From: Glycomyces sp. NRRL B-16210
GTDB lineage: Bacteria > Actinomycetota > Actinomycetes > Mycobacteriales > Micromonosporaceae
NCBI RefSeq assembly: GCF_000719515.1
Contig: NZ_JOGR01000010.1
Span: forward strand, 372,001 to 436,000
Length of the DNA stretch: 64,000 nt
Reading direction: 5' to 3'
The position numbers and the translations under genes are program-made. The notes under the pieces are model-generated. The model had not been told where the DNA came from. It ran no database searches and saw nothing but the letters and a program-made list of their open reading frames with translations. Below, one piece after another: positions 58,252-64,000 of the stretch (its first letter is position 1; each line of letters starts with the position of its first letter).

Positions 58252-58873
58252 CGACGCGTCCTTCGCTCGCTTCCAGGGAGGCTCGGGCGGCGAACAGGCG
58301 CTGCGTCACGGTGATCGCGGCCAGGAGCGCGAGCAGGCCCATGCCGACCTCCATCGCGAACGGGACGCCGAAGGACTCGGCGAGGACCGCGACGCCGGCG
58401 AGGATCAGCCGCTCGGGGCGCTCGGCGATGCCGACGTTGCATTCGGCGCCGAGGGACTCGGCGCGGGCCTTGACGTACGAGACCATCTGCGAGGCGATGA
58501 GGGCCGTCAGCGTGAGCGCGCACGCGAGGAACCGCTCCTCGGTGAGCAGCCAGTAGGCCAGGCCGGCGAGCATGGCGCCGTCGGCGAGGCGGTCGCAGGT
58601 GGAGTCCAGGAGGGCGCCGAAGCGGCTGCTGGTGCCCTTGACGCGGGCGATCGCCCCGTCGAGCATGTCGGTGAGCACCGACAGGCCGACCACGATGAGG
58701 CCGATGAACAGGTGTCCCTGCGAGAGCAGCAGGATCGAGGCGGCCACCACGATGGCGGTGCCGGCGAGGGTGACGGCGTTGGCGGACACGCCGATGCGGA
58801 TGAGGGCCTTCGCGGCGGCGTCGACGTAGCGGCGGACGCCCGCTCGGCCCGAGGTCCGAAGGAACTTGGCCAT
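58244..58873 (-). CDS. pgsA: Phosphatidylinositol phosphate synthase (CDP-alcohol phosphatidyltransferase)
   Basis: A 209-residue membrane enzyme joining CDP-diacylglycerol to inositol phosphate. The family motif appears as DMLDGAIARVKGTSSRFGAL then LDSTCDRLADG, with all four conserved aspartates of DX2DGX2AR-X8-GX3DX3D. About six helices are visible. I start at ATG 58873 (AGGAG three bases upstream); an ATG at 58894 lacks a ribosome site. It belongs to the PIM operon with patA and pimA. Confidence 0.95.
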   Translation of the reverse strand: MAKFLRTSGRAGVRRYVDAAAKALIRIGVSANAVTLAGTAIVVAASILLLSQGHLFIGLIVVGLSVLTDMLDGAIARVKGTSSRFGALLDSTCDRLADGAMLAGLAYWLLTEERFLACALTLTALIASQMVSYVKARAESLGAECNVGIAERPERLILAGVAVLAESFGVPFAMEVGMGLLALLAAITVTQRLFAARASLEASEGRVDA

Positions 58874-58989
58874 GGTCTCCTGATTTCTCGGCATCGCCCG
58901 GATGGGTGTTCGGGCGCGTGGGTGCGGGCCCCGTCCCGGCCGGGGGGCCGGAAAGGGGCGCTGCCTTGACTCTAATGGTGCCCGGCCGG

Positions 58990-59529
58990 TCACACCCGCT
59001 CCCATGCGGCCGCCAGTTCGTCGCGGGTGTCCGACAGGAGCTGCGGGAGGGTCTTGGTCCGGCCGATGATGGGCATGAAGTTGGCGTCGCCGCCCCAGCG
59101 GGGGACGACGTGCTGGTGCAGGTGGCCGGCGATCCCGGCCCCGGCGACCTGGCCCTGGTTCATGCCGATGTTGAACCCGTGCGCGGCCATGACGGCGCGG
59201 ATGACGGTCATGGCCCGCTGCGTGAAGGCGCCCATCTCGGCGATCTCGTCGGCGTCGAGGTCGGTGTAGTCGGGCACGTGGCGGAAGGGCACGACCATGA
59301 GGTGGCCGGAGTTGTACGGGTACTTGTTCATGACCGCGTACATGTGCCGCCCGCGCGCGACGATGTTGCCGTCGGCGTCGGCGAGCTTGGGTATCTCGCA
59401 GAACGGGCAGCCCTCGATGTCGGCGTCGTCGCCGGTCGGCTTGCCCTCGCCTTGGATGTAGGACATGCGGTGCGGGGTCCACAGCCGCTCGTACCCGTCG
59501 GGGACGCCGACGCCTTCGCGCTCTTCCAC
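58990..59529 (-). CDS. HIT-family nucleotide hydrolase/phosphorylase
   Basis: A 179-residue histidine-triad protein. The catalytic HxHxH is in AGHLHQHVVPRWGGD, CPFCEI near residue 50 may bind zinc, and NSGHLMVVPFRHVPDYTDL is the family helix-strand region. M. tuberculosis Rv2613c in the same place is an Ap4A phosphorylase, so that activity is likely. GTG 59529 is preceded by TAGGAT seven bases upstream (leaderless), which also argues against the longer frame. It heads the pgsA-patA-pimA direction, separated from pgsA by 116 bp. Confidence 0.92.
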   Translation of the reverse strand: MEEREGVGVPDGYERLWTPHRMSYIQGEGKPTGDDADIEGCPFCEIPKLADADGNIVARGRHMYAVMNKYPYNSGHLMVVPFRHVPDYTDLDADEIAEMGAFTQRAMTVIRAVMAAHGFNIGMNQGQVAGAGIAGHLHQHVVPRWGGDANFMPIIGRTKTLPQLLSDTRDELAAAWERV

Positions 59530-59572
59530 GGGGACGATCCTAGGCCACGCCGGGCAGAACCCGAAACCTGCG

Positions 59573-59665
59573 ATTCGCGTCCTCCACGATGACGACGACT
59601 TCAGGACCATCGCAGAGGCCATCGGCGACCTGCGTCAGCGCAGCGTCCTCGAGTTGCCCGAATAG
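59573..59665 (+). pseudogene. C-terminal remnant of a VapC-like PIN-domain toxin
   Basis: Thirty residues, IRVLHDDDDFRTIAEAIGDL then RQRSVLELPE and a TAG stop, match the C-terminal end of VapC PIN toxins, where a D-x-D-F-x-x-I-A segment carries late catalytic acids. No start codon, N-terminal PIN half or antitoxin gene is found upstream, because the HIT gene promoter lies there. This is a decayed fragment and a trace of a lost toxin-antitoxin locus. The call rests on a short similarity. Confidence 0.5.
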
Positions 59666-59670
59666 GTCGA

Positions 59671-59717
59671 CGCACTGTGGGGGCGGGACGGCTTCGCCGT
59701 CCCGCCCCCACAGTGCG
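59671..59717. terminator. Strong terminator after thrS
   Basis: A perfect 21-bp stem (59671-59691 with 59697-59717) around a CTTCG loop, just past the thrS stop codon and just past the PIN remnant on the other strand. Confidence 0.92.
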
Positions 59718-59722
59718 TTCGC

Positions 59723-61756
59723 TCAGGCCTCTTCGGTTGCGGCCGAGGGGCCTTCGTTGATCCGGGAGTGCACCACCTCGGCGATGTGGGCCAGGGCCTC
59801 CTCGATCGGGACGCCGTTGCGCTGGGAGCCGTCGCGGTAGCGGAAGGAGACCGTCCCCGCGTTCTGGTCGTCGTCGCCGGCGATGACCATGAACGGGATC
59901 TTCTGGAGCTGGGCGTTGCGGACCTTCTTCTGCATCCGGTCGTCGGAGTGGTCGACCTCGCCGCGCAGGCCCGCCTCGCGCAGCCGCGCGAAGAACGCCT
60001 CCAGGTAGTCGGCGTTCTCGTCGCGCACCGGGATGCCGATGGCCTGCACCGGCGCGAGCCAGGCCGGGAACGCGCCCGCGTAGTGCTCGGTGAGGACCCC
60101 GAAGAACCGCTCGATCGAGCCGAACAGGGCCCGGTGGATCATCACCGGCTGCTTGCGGGTGCCGTCGGCCGCCGAGTACTCCAGGTTGAAGCGGGCCGGC
60201 TGGTTGAAGTCGAGCTGGATGGTCGACATCTGCCAGGTCCGCCCGATCGCGTCCTTGGCCTGCACGGAGATCTTCGGCCCGTAGTAGGCCGCGCCGCCGG
60301 GGTCGGGCACGAGGTCGAGCCCGGACTCCTCGGCGACCTGCCGCAGGGTGGCGGTGGCCGACTCCCACAGGGCGTCGTCGCCGATGAACTTCGGCGAGTC
60401 GTCCTTGGTGGACAGTTCGAGGTAGAAGTCGTTGAGGCCGTAGTCGCGCAGCAGTTGGAGCACGAATTCGAGCAGGCTCTTGATCTCGCCGGCGGCCTGC
60501 TCGTCGGTGCAGTAGATGTGCGCGTCGTCCTGGGTCATGCCGCGGACGCGGGTGAGCCCGTGCACGACGCCGGACTTCTCGTACCGGTACACCGACCCGA
60601 ACTCCGACAGGCGCAGCGGCAGCTCCCGGTAGGAGCGCCCGCGCGAGCGGAAGATCAGGTTGTGCATCGGGCAGTTCATGGCCTTGACGTAGTAGTCGGC
60701 GCCCTCGAACTCCATCGGCGGGAACATCGAGTCCGCGTAGTACGGCAGGTGCCCGGAGGTCTCGAAGAGCTTGCTCTTGGTGATGTGCGGGGTGTTCACC
60801 AGCTCGTACCCGGCCTGCTTCTGGCGTTCGCGCAGGTAGGACTCCATCTCGTAGCGGATGATCCCGCCCTTGGGATGGAACACCGGCAGCCCCGAGCCGA
60901 GTTCGTCGGGGAAGGAGAACAGGTCGAGCTGCTGCCCGAGCTTGCGGTGGTCGCGCTTCTCGGCCTCGGCCAGGCGCGCGAGGTACGCCTTCTGCTCCTG
61001 GACGCTGGGCCAGGCGGTGCCGTAGATGCGCTGGAGCTGCGGGTTCTTCTCCGAGCCCATCCAGTACGCGGCGGCCGAGCGCATGAGCTTGACCGAGCCG
61101 ATGAGCTTGGTCGAGGGCAGGTGCGGGCCCCGGCACAGGTCCGACCAGACCTTCTCGCCGGTGCGGTCGCGGTTGTCGTAGGCGGTCAGTTCGCCGCCGC
61201 CGACCTCCATGACCTCGTCGGCGTCGGTGCCCTCGCCCTTGGTCTCGATGAGTTCGAGCTTGTACGGCTCGTTCGCGAGCTCGGCGCGGGCCTCGTCGAG
61301 CGAGGCGTACTTGCGCCGGTGGAAGGTCTGCCCCTGCTTGATGATCTGGAGCATCCGCTTCTCGACGGCCTTGAGGTCGTCGGGGTTGAACGGCTCGGCC
61401 ACGTCGAAGTCGTAGTAGAACCCGTCGGTGATCGGCGGGCCGATGCCGAGCTTGGCCTGGTGCAGCTCCTGGACCGCCTGGGCCATGACGTGCGCGGCGG
61501 AGTGGCGCATGACGTTGAGCCCGTCGGGGCTGTTGAGCGCGACCGGCTCGACCTTCGCGTCGGCCTCGGGCGCCCACGAGAGGTCGCGCAGTTGCCCTTC
61601 GGCGTCGCGGACGACGACAATGGCACCCGGGCCGTTCACGGGGAGCCCGGCCTCGGCGACCGCGTCAGCGCACGTGGTGCCAGCAGTGACCCACAGCGGT
61701 TCGGTCGCGTTCGCGACGTCGGCTGGGTTGCTGTGGTTCGGCGCTGCGGGTGCCAC
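59723..61756 (-). CDS. thrS: Threonyl-tRNA synthetase
   Basis: A 677-residue class II synthetase charging and editing tRNA-Thr. An N-terminal TGS domain begins LWVTAGTTCADAVAEAGLPV. The editing domain contains MRHSAAHVMAQAVQELHQAK and related histidines. The catalytic core has MNCPMHNLIFRSRGRSYREL (zinc cysteine and histidine), motif 2 YEKSGVVHGLTRVRGMTQDD, and motif 3 near MIHRALFGSIERFFG. The GTG start at 61756 has AGGAG four bases upstream; longer frames lack a ribosome site. No T-box leader is seen. It matches Rv2614c in position. Confidence 0.97.
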   Translation of the reverse strand: MAPAAPNHSNPADVANATEPLWVTAGTTCADAVAEAGLPVNGPGAIVVVRDAEGQLRDLSWAPEADAKVEPVALNSPDGLNVMRHSAAHVMAQAVQELHQAKLGIGPPITDGFYYDFDVAEPFNPDDLKAVEKRMLQIIKQGQTFHRRKYASLDEARAELANEPYKLELIETKGEGTDADEVMEVGGGELTAYDNRDRTGEKVWSDLCRGPHLPSTKLIGSVKLMRSAAAYWMGSEKNPQLQRIYGTAWPSVQEQKAYLARLAEAEKRDHRKLGQQLDLFSFPDELGSGLPVFHPKGGIIRYEMESYLRERQKQAGYELVNTPHITKSKLFETSGHLPYYADSMFPPMEFEGADYYVKAMNCPMHNLIFRSRGRSYRELPLRLSEFGSVYRYEKSGVVHGLTRVRGMTQDDAHIYCTDEQAAGEIKSLLEFVLQLLRDYGLNDFYLELSTKDDSPKFIGDDALWESATATLRQVAEESGLDLVPDPGGAAYYGPKISVQAKDAIGRTWQMSTIQLDFNQPARFNLEYSAADGTRKQPVMIHRALFGSIERFFGVLTEHYAGAFPAWLAPVQAIGIPVRDENADYLEAFFARLREAGLRGEVDHSDDRMQKKVRNAQLQKIPFMVIAGDDDQNAGTVSFRYRDGSQRNGVPIEEALAHIAEVVHSRINEGPSAATEEA

Positions 61757-61906
61757 GGTTCTCCTCGTTCGATGGTCGCCGGCGAGCCCGGCGGGGCATG
61801 GACGGGTCAATGGTAGTCGCCTCGCGGCCGTGGGCTCCATCGCATTAGATCGGTCGGGCGGTGGTGGCGGCCGGGCCCGGCGCTGCGATCGGCGACGGGC
61901 CCGGTG

Positions 61907-62872
61907 TCACTTCGCGGTGAGGACGATCTTCCCGAAGTGGCCGCCGGCGGCCATGAGCCGGTGCGCCTCGGCCGCTTCGGCGAGCGGGAGGCGGGTGGTG
62001 ACGACCGGTTCGATCGTGCCCTCGTCGAGGGCGGGCCAGACGCGTTCGAAGACCTCGGCGAGGATCTGGCGGCGCTGCTCCAGCGGGCGTGCGCGCAGGG
62101 TCGTGCCGGTGATCGTGGCGCGCTTGGCGAGCAGGCCCCCGAGGTGGATCTGGGCGGCGTTGCCCTGCTGGAGGCCGATGACGGCGAGGCGCCCGTCCTG
62201 GGCGAGGGCCTTGAGGTTGGGCTCGAAGTAGGCCGCGCCGATCACGTCGAGGATGGCGTCGGCGCCGCCGGCCTCCTGGACGAGCGCGGCGAAGTCCTCG
62301 TTCCGGTAGTCCACGACGCGGTCGGCGCCGAGGGCTTCGAGCCGCTTTCCGGCCTCCTTGCGGGCGGTGGTCCAGACCTCGGCCTCGGCGAGCCGGTGGG
62401 CGAACTGGACGGCGAAGGTGCCGATGCCGCCGGCGCCGCCGTGGACGAGCACGCGCCGCTTGCGGTCGGCCTCCTCGCGCAGGAGGTAGCCGAGGTTGGA
62501 GTAGACGGTGGCGGCGGCCTCGGGCAGGCCGGCGGCGTCGACGAGGTCGGTGTTCTCGGGCTTGGGGAGCACGAGTCCGGCGTCCACGGCGACGTACTGG
62601 GCGTAGCCGCCTCCGGGCAGGAGCGCGCAGACCTCGGCGTTGAGGAAGGTCGCGTTGTCGTCGCTGCCGACGTTGACGATGGTCCCGGAGACTTCGAGTC
62701 CGGGCCAGGCGGGCGCTCCGGGCGGGCTCGGGTAGTGGCCGGCGACTTGGAGGAGGTCGGCGCGGTTGACGCCGGCGGCGGTGATCTCGATGAGCACTTC
62801 ATCGGGACCGGGCACAGGTTCGGGCACCTGGGCGGCGGTGAGTTTGCCGTCGGCGACGGTCATGGCAAGCAT
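61907..62872 (-). CDS. Zinc-free quinone oxidoreductase (MDR family)
   Basis: A 321-residue medium-chain reductase of the quinone oxidoreductase/PIG3 type. The N-terminal GroES-like domain contains VNRADLLQVAGHYPSPPGAP and GLEVSGTIVNVG. The NADPH fold shows VLVHGGAGGIGTFAVQFAHR. Catalytic-zinc ligands are absent. It reduces quinones or enones with NADPH. I start at ATG 62872 because TACTAT lies exactly six bases upstream (62879-62884) and MLAMTV aligns with the family N-terminus; another ATG is at 62863. Paired direct repeats lie upstream. Confidence 0.92.
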   Translation of the reverse strand: MLAMTVADGKLTAAQVPEPVPGPDEVLIEITAAGVNRADLLQVAGHYPSPPGAPAWPGLEVSGTIVNVGSDDNATFLNAEVCALLPGGGYAQYVAVDAGLVLPKPENTDLVDAAGLPEAAATVYSNLGYLLREEADRKRRVLVHGGAGGIGTFAVQFAHRLAEAEVWTTARKEAGKRLEALGADRVVDYRNEDFAALVQEAGGADAILDVIGAAYFEPNLKALAQDGRLAVIGLQQGNAAQIHLGGLLAKRATITGTTLRARPLEQRRQILAEVFERVWPALDEGTIEPVVTTRLPLAEAAEAHRLMAAGGHFGKIVLTAK

Positions 62873-62916
62873 CCACGCATAGTATGACTGCCGCTGAACG
62901 CCATGGCGCCATACCC

Positions 62917-62957
62917 GTCGGTAAGTCGCATACCGACAATGACGGTAAGCCGAATAC
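62917..62957. repeat. Paired 17-bp direct repeats between quinone oxidoreductase and reductase genes
   Basis: GTCGGTAAGTCGCATAC at 62917 and GACGGTAAGCCGAATAC at 62941 match at 13 of 17 positions, 24 bp apart. The first also forms an inverted repeat TCGGTA...TACCGA (62918-62936). They lie about 45-85 bp upstream of the quinone oxidoreductase start, where a redox regulator could bind. ATGGCGCCAT at 62903 is a further palindrome. Confidence 0.5.
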
Positions 62958-62973
62958 GTTGCGCGCCAACGGA

Positions 62974-63972
62974 TCAGGGGTTCTCGCTGGAGTGCCCGGG
63001 GAAGAGGTGCGCTTCGGGGTCGAGGGCGACCGCGGCGTTGTTGACGGCGGTGGCGGCCTCGCCGAAACCGGTGGCGATGAGCTTGACCTTCCCTGGATAG
63101 GCCGCGATGTCGCCCGCGGCGTAGACGCGCGGCAGGTTGGTGGCCATGGTGGTGTCGACGCTGATGCAGCGGTGGTCGAGGTCGAGGCCCCACTCCCCGA
63201 GCGGACCGAGGTCGGCGGTGAAGCCGAGAGCCGCCACGATCGCGTCCGCCGGGAGTTCCTGCGACCCTTGGTCTTTGACGTCGAGGGCGACCCCGGCCAC
63301 GCGTTCGGTGCCGTGGATGGCGGTGACCTGCGCGTTGACGATGACGGGCACGCCGAGCGCCCGCACGCGGTCCACAGTGGCCTTGTGAGCGCGGAAGCGC
63401 TCGCGGCGGTGGACGATCACGGTGCTGCGGGCGATGCCGTGCAGCGCGAGCGCCCAGTCGAAGGCGGAGTCGCCGCCGCCGACGATGACCACGTCCTGCC
63501 CCACGTGGGCGGCGAGTTCGGGGACGAAGTAGACGATGCCCGCGCCGTGGAAGTCCGCGGCGGCCGGGAGCGGCCGGGGCGCGAAGCTGCCGAGGCCGCC
63601 GGTGATGAGCACGGCCCGGGCCGCGACGCGCTCGACCTCGGACGGCCCGTCGCCGGCCGCGCCGACGAGTTCGAGCACGGGCTCGCCGTCGACGTGCGCG
63701 AGACGTTCGGCGCGGCGGCCGAGCAGGTAGGCCGGTTCGAACGGGGCCGCCTGGCGCAGCAGGTCGGCGACCAGGTCGCGGCCCTTGATCGCGGGGAACC
63801 CGGCCACGTCGTAGATCTGCTTCTCGGGGTACATGGCGGTGATCTGGCCGCCCGCTTCGGGAAGGGCGTCGATGACGGCGGTCCGCAGGCCGCGGAAACC
63901 GGCGTAGTAGGCGGCGAAGAGGCCGGCCGGCCCCGCGCCGACGATGGCGAGGTCCACTTGGAGGGCCGTCAA
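62974..63972 (-). CDS. Ferredoxin-NADP reductase, thioredoxin-reductase-like type
   Basis: A 332-residue flavoprotein of the bacterial TrxR-like FNR group (as Bacillus YumC). The FAD fold is VDLAIVGAGPAGLFAAYYAG, the NADPH fold is VVIVGGGDSAFDWALALHG, and the second FAD motif is RVYAAGDIAAYPGKVKLIAT. The redox CxxC of true thioredoxin reductase is absent, as expected for this group. It moves electrons between NADPH and ferredoxin. The start is uncertain: TTG 63972 or GTG 63957, neither with a strong ribosome site. Its promoter lies close to or beyond the window edge. Confidence 0.93.
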   Translation of the reverse strand: MTALQVDLAIVGAGPAGLFAAYYAGFRGLRTAVIDALPEAGGQITAMYPEKQIYDVAGFPAIKGRDLVADLLRQAAPFEPAYLLGRRAERLAHVDGEPVLELVGAAGDGPSEVERVAARAVLITGGLGSFAPRPLPAAADFHGAGIVYFVPELAAHVGQDVVIVGGGDSAFDWALALHGIARSTVIVHRRERFRAHKATVDRVRALGVPVIVNAQVTAIHGTERVAGVALDVKDQGSQELPADAIVAALGFTADLGPLGEWGLDLDHRCISVDTTMATNLPRVYAAGDIAAYPGKVKLIATGFGEAATAVNNAAVALDPEAHLFPGHSSENP

Positions 63973-64000
63973 GGGCGATCACCGGATTCCTGGTCGACGC

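Noticed and set aside
1..64000. tRNA genes, rRNA, CRISPR arrays, insertion sequences or prophage
   Set aside because: I saw no cloverleaf-like sequences in the gaps, no regularly spaced short palindromic repeats with unique spacers, and no transposase, integrase or phage proteins. The tandem repeats found have no spacers.

Overview
The window is about 64 kb of very GC-rich DNA from an actinomycete. Three things point there: a phosphatidyl-inositol-mannoside cluster (pgsA-patA-pimA), a Streptomyces-type subtilisin inhibitor, and the backbone order hisS / MBL hydrolase / ppiase / relA / secF-secD-yajC / ruvB-ruvA-ruvC / yebC-pdxT / pdxS / pimA-patA-pgsA-HIT-thrS, which I know from Mycobacterium tuberculosis (roughly the Rv2580c-Rv2614c block). 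The gene content fits Glycomycetales or Micromonosporales, but I cannot fix the genus. I see no rRNA, tRNA, CRISPR array, prophage or insertion sequence.

Region 1 (1-15.2 kb) is accessory. It opens with the tail of an ABC exporter and an MBL hydrolase. Next comes a TPP-riboswitch-controlled thiamine/HMP ECF transporter (ykoE-ykoD-ykoC), whose last two genes are separated by an array of 129-bp direct repeats. Then follow an alkyltransferase-like protein, a RecQ helicase fused to a phosphoribosyltransferase-like tail, a secreted SGNH esterase, an SRPBCC/DUF4287-type protein, an EamA transporter, a lipoprotein and a GH2 beta-galactosidase. Three of the larger gaps in the first 6.5 kb hold degenerate GC-rich repeats.

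Region 2 (15.2-35.2 kb) holds a CsbD-like stress protein behind a SigB-type promoter, a GNAT, a sulfotransferase and two tandem paralogous membrane O-acyltransferases. The upstream acyltransferase copy carries what looks like a one-base insertion just before its stop codon. Central metabolism follows: acyl-CoA thioesterase directly abutting pyruvate kinase, then glutamate synthase gltB-gltD. After these come two Pro/Gly-rich single-pass membrane proteins and an ECF41-type sigma factor with a SnoaL-like tail next to an FAD oxidoreductase.

Region 3 (35.2-64 kb) is the conserved backbone: translation (hisS, thrS), stringent response (relA), Sec translocon accessory proteins, Holliday-junction processing, PLP synthesis (pdxT, pdxS) and PIM lipid synthesis. 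Lineage-specific genes interrupt it: a FAD monooxygenase and a small CsbD/antitoxin-like gene where apt usually sits, an MFS exporter between ruvC and yebC, and two small membrane proteins plus a subtilisin inhibitor between pdxT and pdxS. A truncated VapC-type PIN remnant lies beside thrS. The window ends with a quinone oxidoreductase and a TrxR-like ferredoxin-NADP reductase.

Two regulatory themes recur. Many single genes appear leaderless, with a TANNNT box 6-7 nt before the start codon. Most convergent gene pairs share a strong hairpin. The most unusual local arrangement is at 43346-43555, where the shared terminator hairpin lies inside a small ORF ahead of its stop codon.
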